DNA of 27,827 nucleotides from contig CAZMOL010000013.1 in assembly GCA_964568045.1 (NCBI GenBank), forward strand, positions 1 through 27,827. Reading direction: 5' to 3'. The position numbers and the translations under genes were made by a program. The notes under the pieces are model-generated. The model was not told the origin of the DNA, did no database searches, and saw only the letters and a program-made list of their open reading frames with translations. The DNA is from CAZDDA01 sp964568045. Lineage in GTDB: Bacteria; Bipolaricaulota; Bipolaricaulia; UBA7950; UBA9294. This document shows positions 1 through 7,407 of this stretch, piece after piece; positions within the stretch are counted from its first letter, which is position 1, and each line of letters begins with the position of its first letter.

Positions 1-127
1 ACGTAGATTACACTCGGTGTGGCAACGAAGGACCCGCGCAAGCAGAGCTTCTGCAGTAGGGGTGTAAACACAGATTAAGGAGGTAACGGTCTTTACCAAA
101 GGCTGAACAGCGAATAGGCTGCTCAAA

Positions 128-199
128 AGCGGGCAACGGGATTCGAACCCGCGACCCTCAGCTTGGGAAGCTGATGCTCTACCCCTGAGCTACGCCCGC
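128..199 (-). tRNA. tRNA-Gly (anticodon CCC)
   Basis: Read on the minus strand, this folds into a full cloverleaf. The 7-bp acceptor stem is GCGGGCG/TGCCCGC, the D stem is GCTC/GAGC, the anticodon stem is TCAGC/GCTGA with loop TTCCCAA, and the T arm is GCGGG-TTCGAAT-CCCGT. The central CCC of the loop is the anticodon and reads the glycine codon GGG. The base after the acceptor stem is T, matching the U73 discriminator typical of bacterial tRNA-Gly. CCA is not encoded. The gene lies 40 bases after the pgk stop and has its own promoter. Confidence 0.96.
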
Positions 200-209
200 A
201 TTGGTACTC

Positions 210-238
210 ATTATAGCCCTCGCGCAAATGGGCAACAA
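210..238 (-). promoter_or_regulatory. promoter of tRNA-Gly
   Basis: On the minus strand TTGTTG (233-238) is followed by 17 bases and a perfect TATAAT (210-215). The expected transcription start, near 203, is about four bases before the tRNA 5' end. The -35 box lies within two bases of the pgk stop codon, so the tRNA is probably transcribed on its own. Confidence 0.75.
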
Positions 239-239
239 C

Positions 240-1433
240 TCACCCTCGAAGCGCGTCCAAGGCTGGAAGAGGCTTCCCTCGCAGCAGTGCCAGACACGCG
301 CCTCCCCCAGTAGAGACATACGACATCCGGTCGGCCCATCCTAGCTTCGCCACTGCCTCGCCGGTCTCTCCACCTCCGACAACGGTATAGGCGTCTGAAT
401 CGGCGAGCGCCTCGGCGATTGCCAGTGTGCCGCGGGAGAATGGCTTCAATTCAAACGCTCCCATCGGTCCGGTCCAGACAATCGTTTTCGCAGCATTGAT
501 CTGTTCCTGGAATGTCCGGATCGTCTCCGGTCCGATATCTAGGCCGATCCAGCCAGCAGGGATCTTGTCCGCGCGGCAGGTTGCAGTCTCGGCCGTTGCA
601 CTCACTTCCTCCGCGATCACCACGTCGCGCGGCAGCAGGATCAGCACGTCCTTCTCATAGGCGGCCCGGATCAATCCCTTAATCTCCTCCACGAGTGACT
701 CATCAACAACGGAGTCGCCTACTTGATGACCCTTCGCGCGCAGAAAGGTGAACGCCACTCCCCCGCCGATCAGGATGGCATCAACCTGATCAAGAAGATC
801 ACGTAACGCCCCCAGCTTACTTCTGGCCTTCTTTCCACCGACGATCGCGAGGTAAGGACGATCTGGCTCATGAACAAGTTGGGAAAGGGCTTCAAGCTCT
901 TTTTGCACGAGCATCCCCGTGTAGGAAGGGAGGTAATCGGTGATCCCGAGAGTAGAGGCATGCCCCCGGTGAAGCGTGGCAAAGGCGTCATTTACGTAGA
1001 GATCCCCCAGGTTGGCCAAACTCCGCGCAAACTTGGCGTCGTTCGCCGTTTCCTCCGGATGAAAGCGCAGGTTTTCTAGGAGAAAGAGGTCGCCTGGCGC
1101 CCCTTTCGTAATGGCCTTCTTGATTTCTTCCCCAATGCAGTCGTCGAGTTTCTGAACCGGTCGGTCCAAGAGGGCTTGGAGTCTCTCTCCTACCGGGTCA
1201 ACTCGAAGCTCGGAGACGATTCTTCCCTCAGGACGGCCAAGGTGGGTCAAGAGAGTCAGCTTGGCCCCACGATCGATGAGGTTGTTCAGCGTCGGCAATG
1301 ACGCCTTGATCCGAGCGTCATCAGCAACGTCCGCGTCTGCAAGAGGCACGTTATAGTCCACCCGCACCAGCACGGTTTTCCCTTCAACAACCGCATCCTG
1401 CATACGCCGGAGACCACTTAGTAGACTACCCAC
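240..1433 (-). CDS. pgk: phosphoglycerate kinase
   Basis: Cytosolic glycolytic and gluconeogenic enzyme that interconverts 1,3-bisphosphoglycerate + ADP and 3-phosphoglycerate + ATP. At 397 residues it has the usual family length. Visible family motifs are RVDYNVPL near the N terminus, THLGRP, LLENLRFHPEE, VNDAF, WTGPMGAFE, VVGGGETGEAV and the C-terminal STGGGACLALLRGK. The phosphate-binding segment reads GGKKARSKL where GGAKVSDKI is usual; the fourth-position lysine is kept. The stretch DAFATLHRGHAST is also slightly divergent from DAFGTAHRAHAST. The GTG start is chosen because AAAGGGG lies 8 bases upstream; an in-frame ATG ten codons later has no good ribosome site. It is divergent from the LolA-like gene and shares a promoter region with it. 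No other glycolytic gene is adjacent. Confidence 0.97.
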   Translation of the reverse strand: MGSLLSGLRRMQDAVVEGKTVLVRVDYNVPLADADVADDARIKASLPTLNNLIDRGAKLTLLTHLGRPEGRIVSELRVDPVGERLQALLDRPVQKLDDCIGEEIKKAITKGAPGDLFLLENLRFHPEETANDAKFARSLANLGDLYVNDAFATLHRGHASTLGITDYLPSYTGMLVQKELEALSQLVHEPDRPYLAIVGGKKARSKLGALRDLLDQVDAILIGGGVAFTFLRAKGHQVGDSVVDESLVEEIKGLIRAAYEKDVLILLPRDVVIAEEVSATAETATCRADKIPAGWIGLDIGPETIRTFQEQINAAKTIVWTGPMGAFELKPFSRGTLAIAEALADSDAYTVVGGGETGEAVAKLGWADRMSYVSTGGGACLALLRGKPLPALDALRG

Positions 1434-1462
1434 GTGCTTTTCCCCTTTCTGTTTACCAACGA

Positions 1463-1491
1463 TTGAACGACGTACTTCAAGGAATTATAAT
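1463..1491 (+). promoter_or_regulatory. promoter of the LolA-like gene (leaderless)
   Basis: TTGAAC (1463-1468), 17 bases, then a perfect TATAAT (1486-1491). Only 8 bases separate the -10 box from the ATG at 1500, so the transcript should begin at or within a base or two of the start codon. No ribosome site stands at a working distance. Confidence 0.75.
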
Positions 1492-1511
1492 CGCGCAAGA
1501 TGAACAATCAA
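1484..1511 (-). promoter_or_regulatory. divergent promoter of pgk
   Basis: On the minus strand TTGATT (1506-1511), 16 bases, then TATAAT (1484-1489). The -10 box shares the palindrome ATTATAAT (1484-1491) with the opposing promoter, so both polymerases would melt the same bases. The expected start near 1477 gives pgk a leader of roughly 44 bases carrying the AAAGGGG ribosome site. Confidence 0.6.
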
Positions 1512-2345
1512 TTGGTATTGCTTGGAATCGGCCTTTTCATCGGGCTTATGGTTGTTGTCGCCACAGTAGATCAATACCTGCTCAATGAGCACGACCCAAA
1601 GGAACCGGGGGGGCTGCTCTGGCGATCACAGACCGCATTTTCACGCATCAGGGATTTGGAGGTTGTGTTGGCGATCTCCGAGAACCAGCCGGAAGATCGC
1701 GTCATTCGAATGCTGGTCCGACTCCTGAACGGACAAGAGCCGGTGATGAGTGTTCGATATCTTGATCCAGTCACGATGAGAGGTGAGCTCTTCACCATCG
1801 ACCGCGACCTCCTTTCACACTATCTACCTCAAGAAAATCTGGTCGTGATCAAACGCTGGATTGGGCTTCCCCTGACTGCAGTTGGGCTAGCAAGTCTCGA
1901 CATCTCTCAATTAGAAAAGGATTGGAGGGCTGGAAGGATCCACTTGCGCGTGATCCAGGACATCTCGGGGTTTAGCACGGATCTATTCCCGACCGCGATC
2001 GTTCTCTCAGAAACGATATCCGGCTGCCGACAATACCCTCCATTTTCAATCTGCTCTGACACAGAAGAGGAACGTTTTCTGCCAGGCTTCGCTGGGTTCG
2101 AGGAAGGTTCACTGGGAGCCTCGATCCAGGGAGGGTACATCCTCGAGGTCACCCATGCGCAGAGCGGTGAGCTCTTGCGCATGATCTGGATCGACAGAGA
2201 AAGTTACTTGGTGAGAAATGTTGTCTTCTTCGCGAATGGAAAGCGCACAGCCAGCCTACGAGTGGAGCGAATCACCCTCGATCAGGGACTCACTGAGGAA
2301 GCAATTCTCGCGCTTCCACGCGGGGTAGAGATAATCCGAGGTTGA
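1500..2345 (+). CDS. membrane-anchored LolA-like lipoprotein-carrier-fold protein
   Basis: A 281-residue protein with one N-terminal hydrophobic segment at about residues 4-27 (LVLLGIGLFIGLMVVVATVD), which is a membrane anchor or uncleaved signal, followed by a soluble domain. The body resembles the LolA/LolB-like outer-membrane lipoprotein-sorting fold. A strand near residue 85 (MRGELFTIDRDLLSHYLP) resembles the 'modified substrate... P' strand of that family. The C-terminal half has WIDRESYLVRNVVFF, then LRVERITLDQGLTEEAIL and LPRGVEII, the usual ending of these proteins. This family moves lipoproteins or senses the envelope, but no substrate can be inferred here. The gene has its own promoter, appears leaderless, and ends two bases from the convergent bifunctional-nuclease gene. 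Confidence 0.7.
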   Translation: MNNQLVLLGIGLFIGLMVVVATVDQYLLNEHDPKEPGGLLWRSQTAFSRIRDLEVVLAISENQPEDRVIRMLVRLLNGQEPVMSVRYLDPVTMRGELFTIDRDLLSHYLPQENLVVIKRWIGLPLTAVGLASLDISQLEKDWRAGRIHLRVIQDISGFSTDLFPTAIVLSETISGCRQYPPFSICSDTEEERFLPGFAGFEEGSLGASIQGGYILEVTHAQSGELLRMIWIDRESYLVRNVVFFANGKRTASLRVERITLDQGLTEEAILALPRGVEIIRG

Positions 2346-2347
2346 AT

Positions 2348-2827
2348 CTAGCCGATAATCTCCTTGAACTGCGACAGATTCATTTCGTACTCAACGAAGT
2401 CTTGGAAAGCATCCTCTTCTGCAAACGGGGATTCAATTGCCGAGGCCTCAAACACCTCATCGGCGATGTAAATCGGGCTTCCTATACGAAGAGCAAGGGC
2501 GAGCGAGTCAGACGGGCGCGCGTCAACCTCTACACTCTTGCCGTCGGAACTCCGAAGGAAGATAGTAGCATAGTACGTTCCCTCTTTGAGACCAGTAATC
2601 ACGATCTTTTCTACGCTTCCCTCAAGGTCATCAATAATTGCTTTCATCAGGTCATGCGAAAGGGGTCGCGGGAAACGACCGTTTTGCAGGCCAAGAGCGA
2701 TCGACATGGCCTCAGCCTCACCGATCCAGATTGGCATTGCCTTGCTCGAATTTCGATCCTTCAGGAGGATAACCGGGGCATTATTGAAAGGATCTACTAG
2801 TAGCGCCTTGATTTCCGCTTCTCTCAT
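2348..2827 (-). CDS. bifunctional nuclease family protein (DUF151)
   Basis: A 159-residue protein matching the bifunctional nuclease (BFN, DUF151) family. The hallmark is DARPSDSLALALRIGSPIYI at about residues 102-121, preceded by VILLKD, MPIWIGEAEA and the strand-rich segment GTYYATIFL. Plant and archaeal-type members have been reported to have DNase/RNase activity; in most bacteria the role is unsettled, so the nuclease label is by family only. The acidic C-terminal tail (EEDAFQDFVEYE) is common in bacterial members. The ATG start has AAAGGAG seven bases upstream, and a strong promoter sits 45 bases before it. It is convergent with the LolA-like gene and divergent from glmS. Confidence 0.9.
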   Translation of the reverse strand: MREAEIKALLVDPFNNAPVILLKDRNSSKAMPIWIGEAEAMSIALGLQNGRFPRPLSHDLMKAIIDDLEGSVEKIVITGLKEGTYYATIFLRSSDGKSVEVDARPSDSLALALRIGSPIYIADEVFEASAIESPFAEEDAFQDFVEYEMNLSQFKEIIG

Positions 2828-2871
2828 CGCAATTCTCCTTTGCTTCTCTTAAGGACAATCGTTGGCGCCCC

Positions 2872-2900
2872 ATTATAGCAAGGACGCGGTCGCGTGACAA
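2872..2900 (-). promoter_or_regulatory. promoter of the DUF151 gene
   Basis: On the minus strand TTGTCA (2895-2900), 17 bases, TATAAT (2872-2877): five of six and six of six matches to the sigma-70 consensus. The expected start near 2865 gives a leader of about 38 bases with the AAAGGAG ribosome site. Confidence 0.75.
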
Positions 2901-2907
2901 TAGCCGG

Positions 2908-2936
2908 TTGGCATTTGCCCTGCACAAGGCTACACT
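2908..2936 (+). promoter_or_regulatory. promoter of glmS
   Basis: TTGGCA (2908-2913), 17 bases, TACACT (2931-2936). The expected start near 2943 leaves only about 12 bases before the ATG, overlapping the ribosome site AGGTGAGG (2940-2947). The promoter is divergent from that of the DUF151 gene, eight bases away. Confidence 0.6.
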
Positions 2937-2954
2937 TGCAGGTGAGGTGGTGGC

Positions 2955-4788
2955 ATGTGTGGAATCATCGGATATGTGGGAAGTGAGCCCGTCATCCCAC
3001 TACTATTCGAGGGCTTGAAGCGCTTGGAGTATCGCGGCTACGATTCGGCCGGGATTGCGATCCTCGAGAATGGCCACATGACCCTCTTCCGCCGTGCGGG
3101 GAAGGTGAGACAATTGGAGAGTGAGGTTCTCCCGTGTCGGCTCTCGGCGAAGATCGGCATTGGGCATACCCGCTGGGCAACACACGGAATNNNNNNNNNN
3201 NNNNNNNNNNNNNNNNNNNNNNNNNNNNNNNNNNNNNNNNNNNNNNNNNNNNNNNNNNNNNNNNNNNNNNNNNNNNNNNNNNNNNNNNNNAAAAGAGAAA
3301 CTCACAGAAGCTGGCCATCGTTTCCGTTCCCAAACGGATACCGAGATTCTCGCGCACCTCATTGAGCAACACGATAATGGTGACCTGCTTGCGGCGGTCA
3401 CCGAAGCTGCCAGACAGACCGAAGGAGCATTTGCCATTGCTGTGCTCTCGGAAGACGACCCGAATCGGATTGTCGTTGCACGGCGCGGAAGCCCTCTTGT
3501 CGTGGGGACGGGGGAGATCGGAACCTTTGTTGCCTCGGATATCCCGGCGATCGTAGATTGGGTTTCCCACGTAGTGTTCCTGGCAGACAATGAGGTCGCA
3601 GAGCTAACCGCGGAAGGCTTCCGCATTCTAGACCTTTTTGGGTGTCCTGTCGAACGTCCCGCTCAGCCAGTCACCATGGATCCTCTTTCAATCCACAAGT
3701 CCGGCTACAAGCACTTCATGCTAAAAGAGATCCACGAGCAGCCGCGTGCCGTGGGAGAGACGGTACGGGAAAAGCTAGGACCGCAGGGATCTACGATTCA
3801 TCTCCCAAGCCTAGAAGAACTGGCTCTGGATTTTGATCAGGTGTATCTCGTTGCCTGCGGCACCGCGCACCACGCCGGTCTGGTCGCAGAGTACCTTTGG
3901 GAGCAACTGCTCGCGCTGCCCGTTCACGCGGTGATCGCCTCGGAGTTCCGCCTGCGAGAGATGCCCCTCACTTCCCGAACTCTGGTCATCGCGGTCTCCC
4001 AATCGGGGGAAACCATCGACACGCTGATGGCCATTCGCCACGCAAAGGAGAGCGGCGCAACGGTGATTGCCGTTGTCAATTCAATCGGGTCAGCAATCGA
4101 GCGAGAATCGGACGCAGCGGTCTATACCCGTGCCGGGGTTGAGATCGGAGTGGCGGCGACGAAGACGTTCTCCGCTCAGATCGCCGCGCTGATACTCCTT
4201 GGTCTCTTCCTCGTCGAGAAACGTGGCAAAACGGTTGATCAGACGATGGAGAACGCACTGGCCGGCCTCACACTTCTCCCCGGTCAGATTGCCGAGGTGT
4301 TGGCCCAGGAAGACAAGATCGCGGCACTGGCGCAGAGGTTTCACAACGCCAGCGACTTCCTGTTTCTCGCGCGGGGCCCCCTCTACCCGATCGCTCTCGA
4401 AGGTGCATTGAAGCTTAAAGAGATCTCCTACATTCATGCCGAAGGCTACCCGGCAGGAGAGATGAAGCACGGACCGATTGCATTGATCGACGAGCAGATG
4501 CCGGTTGTGGTTCTCCTTTCTCAGAACGTCGCCTACGAGAAGGTTCTGGCCAATATCGAGGAAGTCAAGGCACGTAAAGGGATTGTCATTGCCCTGACCG
4601 ATCGTGCCGAGGATGCGGCACTGGAAAGGCTTGCCGATCATACCCTGGTACTGCCTGCGGTGGATCAGACCTGCTTGCCCATCCTCTATACCATCCCGTT
4701 GCAGCTGCTCGCGTACCATATCGCAGTGCTGCGAGGAACCGATGTTGACCAACCGCGCAACCTGGCAAAGACGGTCACAGTGGAATAG
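2955..4788 (+). CDS. glmS: glutamine-fructose-6-phosphate aminotransferase (isomerizing), interrupted by an assembly gap
   Basis: Makes glucosamine-6-phosphate from fructose-6-phosphate and glutamine, the first step towards UDP-GlcNAc for peptidoglycan and LPS. The N terminus MCGIIGYVG supplies the catalytic Cys2 of the class II glutaminase domain, followed by LEYRGYDSAGIA and HTRWATHG. After 100 N the sequence resumes at the equivalent of 'LREEL..G..F.S.TDTE' (KLTEAGHRFRSQTDTE). Two SIS isomerase domains follow: VACGTAHHA, SQSGETIDT, EGALKLKEISY, and the typical ending DQPRNLAKTVTVE. The two halves appear in different frames only because the gap is a placeholder. The sequenced parts total 1734 bases, a multiple of three, and about 84 bases seem to be missing by comparison with E. 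coli GlmS. No glmS ribozyme was recognised upstream. The nucleotidyltransferase follows after 54 bases. Confidence 0.97.
3191..3290. other. assembly gap (100 N) inside glmS
   Basis: Exactly 100 N. It falls between HTRWATHG and KEKLTEAG of the glutaminase domain. In E. coli GlmS about 29 residues separate the matching positions, so the true missing length is probably near 84 bases. The flanks share no overlap. Confidence 0.98.
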
Positions 4789-4842
4789 AAAGATGGACCT
4801 GGCACGCACCGAACAACCTGGCCACCCGCAAAGAGACGCACC

Positions 4843-5751
4843 ATGAAGACGATCATCCTTGCCGGTGGATACGCGACGCGGCTTCTTCCCATCACCGAGG
4901 ATCGGCCCAAGCCGCTGCTGCCGGTTGCTGGAAGGCCAATCATCGAATACATCTTCGCAAGCGGTTCCCTTCCAGGGCGACCGATCGTCTCCACCAACCG
5001 TCGGTTTGTCTCCCAGTTTGAGGCATGGCGAGCGAACTCAGGCCAGGATGTGGACCTGGTGGCTGAACAGACCACACGTGAGGAAGAGAAACTGGGCACG
5101 TTAGGCGCGATGGCCTACCTCATTAGCAAGCTGGGAATAGATGAGGATATCTTGGTGGTGGGTGGGGACAACATCTTCGGGTTTGCGATCGAAGATCTTC
5201 TTGCCATGTATCGCGGCCGCCCGCTCGTCGCGTTATTCGACCTCAAGGATCTCGAGCGAGTGCGTGGGCGATACGGAGTGGCAATTGTCGAGGACGATCG
5301 TATCGTCGATTTTCAAGAGAAACCGCAGCGGCCGAAAAGCACCCTGGCGAGCACTGCCTGCTACGTGTATCCCAAACAGGTGCTACCCTTGATCAGCGAA
5401 TTCTACGAAAAAGCGGAGGCGGGGAAGGACGCACCGGGCTACTTCAACGAGTGGCTGCTGAAAGAAAGGGACCTGCAGCTCGACGCGTTCATTTTCGACA
5501 CCTGGTGGCACGACATCGGCGACCGCGCCTCCTACATCGAAGCCAATCAACACGTAAGCAACTGTGACACCTACACCGGCAAAAACGCCGTCATCAAGGA
5601 CTCAACAGTGGAAGGCTCTGTGATCCTCGACGATGTGACGATCAAAGATTGCCGGGTCGCCGGCTGCGTCGTCGATCACGGAAGCGTGCTCGAAGGCGTC
5701 ACACTGCAGAACTGCCTGGTTAAAACCGGTTCGATCATTCGACAGACGTAG
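4843..5751 (+). CDS. sugar-phosphate nucleotidyltransferase with hexapeptide-repeat tail
   Basis: Transfers a nucleotide from an NTP to a sugar-1-phosphate. The N terminus MKTIILAGGYATRLLPIT followed by DRPKPLLPVAGRPIIEY is the nucleotide-binding signature of the RmlA/GlmU/ManC-type superfamily. GGDNIFGF holds the metal/nucleotide aspartate, and W-H-D-I-G (about residues 223-227) is the usual sugar-site motif. Residues from about 245 to the end (NAVIKDSTVEGSVIL... VLEGVTLQNCLV) form imperfect hexapeptide repeats of a short left-handed beta-helix. That is too short for a GlmU acetyltransferase domain, so this is a nucleotidyltransferase only. The 302-residue length is close to RmlA-like enzymes. 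Its place directly after glmS suggests UDP-GlcNAc or another cell-wall sugar, but the sequence does not decide between UTP, dTTP and GTP. It probably shares the glmS transcript. Confidence 0.88.
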   Translation: MKTIILAGGYATRLLPITEDRPKPLLPVAGRPIIEYIFASGSLPGRPIVSTNRRFVSQFEAWRANSGQDVDLVAEQTTREEEKLGTLGAMAYLISKLGIDEDILVVGGDNIFGFAIEDLLAMYRGRPLVALFDLKDLERVRGRYGVAIVEDDRIVDFQEKPQRPKSTLASTACYVYPKQVLPLISEFYEKAEAGKDAPGYFNEWLLKERDLQLDAFIFDTWWHDIGDRASYIEANQHVSNCDTYTGKNAVIKDSTVEGSVILDDVTIKDCRVAGCVVDHGSVLEGVTLQNCLVKTGSIIRQT

Positions 5752-6041
5752 AAATATGTCGGCAGTTCATTAAGTCGGAGCTCGTTGTCGCAAGTTCAGT
5801 TGACAGTCGCAAGACAGCTTCCTGCGCTCGGATAGAGACGGGTTCGGTGCACAACAGCCAGAGTATTCAGGACCACATCAGGATTACTACTGTGTACACG
5901 AGAGGGAGTATCGAAACTGCTGACAATAATCTCCGAAGGCAATCTTGGTCACATTCAGCCGGGGCTATAACACATTCGGACAAGGCCGGGGTGTTCCCTG
6001 ACCCCATCCGCCCAGAATGCCTATGATCTGCCTTCGTTGTG
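5752..6041. other. non-coding spacer between convergent genes
   Basis: 290 bases between the ends of the nucleotidyltransferase and iadA. A 71-codon minus-strand frame here (about 5867-6082) overlaps the iadA end, has no family resemblance and no ribosome site. Small hairpins occur, for example GGGGT/ACCCC at 5988-6005 and CCTTCG/CGAAGG at 6031-6052, but none carries a T run. I see no supported gene or terminator. Confidence 0.6.
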
Positions 6042-7220
6042 TCATTCGAAGGTTCCTTTGACCACAGCCTCGCCTTTGTCAACCATCAACTGCCCCTTTG
6101 CGAACACCTGATCAATCTGCAGGTCCTCGTGGAGGATGACCAGATTCGCATCTGCGCCCTCTTGGATTCGCCCCTTGTGATCGGAAAGGCCGAGGCGATC
6201 CGCCGGATTGCTGGTAATCGGCTTGAGAGCATCCGACAAGGACAGTACGTTCGAGTTCACTAAGTTTCTGAGGACCTCACCAAGGGAGGCCACGCTTCCT
6301 GTCGCCATCCCGATGAGCTCTCCCTGATCGTTGAATCTGGGCATGCTGCCGTTTCCGTCCGAACTCATCGTGATCTTTGCTAGGTCAACATCCTTGTCCA
6401 ACAGCTCATTGATAATCGAGACTGTCTCTCCCTCTTCCTTGTGGGCAGTGATGTCGATGTTGCCGCCGTTTCGGACAAACTCAATGGCTTGGTCCAACAA
6501 CACTGGGCCCTTTTTGGAGATGTGCGTAGGAAGGAATTGGCTTATCGGAATCTCCGTGTTTTCGATGAGCTCAAGAAGTAACCCAAGTCCTCTCTTCCCT
6601 CTGCCAACGTGAACGTGCACGATCCCAGGTTTTCTCCCCAGCAACCCACCGACACGGGCATCAAAGGCAAGCCGGGCCAGGTCATCGAGTGTTACCTGTG
6701 AGCCGCGGTGATCGGCAATGGCGACCTTGACCCCGATTACCTCTTCGATCAGGGCGATGTCGCGTCTCACGCTGCCCGTAATGGTCACTGAGGGAATGTG
6801 ATACGAGCCGGTGTACATGTAGGCGCTGATGCCCACCTCGCGAAGGGCCTTCACCTTGGCCAGAAGTGCCTCGGGGCTGCGGGTCACATTGTCGGTTCCA
6901 AGGACCCCGATGACAGTGGTGATCCCCGCTTGAGTCAGCTCGGACAGCGCAATCTCCGGAACGCGCGAGGTCGGTCCATCCTCACCCCCACCGCCGATGA
7001 GATGAACGTGCAGATCGATGAACCCAGGCACAATGAGTTTGCCCTCGGCATCTACGATCTCTACATCCAAGCCTTTAGGGACATCCAAATGTGCCGCGAT
7101 CCTCGCAATCCGATCGCCGGCGAGTAGAAGATCCTTATTGCCTTCTTGTACGGGGGAATACACCTCCCCTCCACGGAAGAGCTTAAACCGAAAACCTTCT
7201 TTGCCCATCGACTCAAGCAC
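6042..7220 (-). CDS. iadA: isoaspartyl (beta-aspartyl) dipeptidase
   Basis: Zinc amidohydrolase that cleaves beta-aspartyl dipeptides released from isoaspartate-damaged proteins. All metal and catalytic positions of E. coli IadA can be matched at a constant +3 offset: H71 and H73 in DLHVHL, E80 in GGGGEDGPTSR, Y140 in GSY, the carboxylated lysine K165 in GVKVAIADHR, H204, H233 in PTHIS, and D288 in SSDGNGSM. The E. coli substrate-contact residue Arg233 is replaced by lysine (K236). Length is 392 residues, as usual. The GTG start has GAGG six bases upstream; an ATG four codons later is less well placed. It follows nfnB after 187 bases on the same strand, with a weak promoter between, so it is probably a separate transcript. 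Confidence 0.94.
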   Translation of the reverse strand: MLESMGKEGFRFKLFRGGEVYSPVQEGNKDLLLAGDRIARIAAHLDVPKGLDVEIVDAEGKLIVPGFIDLHVHLIGGGGEDGPTSRVPEIALSELTQAGITTVIGVLGTDNVTRSPEALLAKVKALREVGISAYMYTGSYHIPSVTITGSVRRDIALIEEVIGVKVAIADHRGSQVTLDDLARLAFDARVGGLLGRKPGIVHVHVGRGKRGLGLLLELIENTEIPISQFLPTHISKKGPVLLDQAIEFVRNGGNIDITAHKEEGETVSIINELLDKDVDLAKITMSSDGNGSMPRFNDQGELIGMATGSVASLGEVLRNLVNSNVLSLSDALKPITSNPADRLGLSDHKGRIQEGADANLVILHEDLQIDQVFAKGQLMVDKGEAVVKGTFE

Positions 7221-7259
7221 CGCCTTCCTCTTAAAGATTGGGGACTGGCTCTCTTTCCT

Positions 7260-7289
7260 AGATTACCAACAAATCAATCTCGCACACAA
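7260..7289 (-). promoter_or_regulatory. possible promoter of iadA
   Basis: On the minus strand TTGTGT (7284-7289), 18 bases, TAATCT (7260-7265). Spacing and -10 are acceptable and the -35 is moderate. The implied leader is about 30 bases. Confidence 0.35.
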
Positions 7290-7407
7290 TCGCGAATGCC
7301 TGCTTGAACAGAGAACAAGAGACAGCACCGCGACATAGAAATCATTTCGACAATCGGAAGGACTTTCTCCGGCACCTACTGCCTCGATCATGAAGAGAAG
7401 GACGCGC

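Noticed and set aside
1..127. Ribosome-site-like AAGGAGGT at about 78-85 as the start of a gene
   Set aside because: No ATG, GTG or TTG follows at a usable distance with an open frame. Two weak hairpins (GGTAA/TTACC, GCAGA/TCTGC) lack T runs, so no tRNA terminator is called either.
2955..4788. Apparent frameshift in glmS between its two halves
   Set aside because: The change of frame is produced by the 100-N placeholder. The sequenced bases total 1734, a multiple of three, and both halves match GlmS.
6031..6052. Hairpin CCTTCG/CGAAGG as an iadA terminator
   Set aside because: It overlaps the stop codon and is not followed by a T run.
5867..6082. 71-codon minus-strand open frame after iadA
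   Set aside because: It overlaps the iadA 3' end, has no ribosome site or recognisable domain, and looks like chance.
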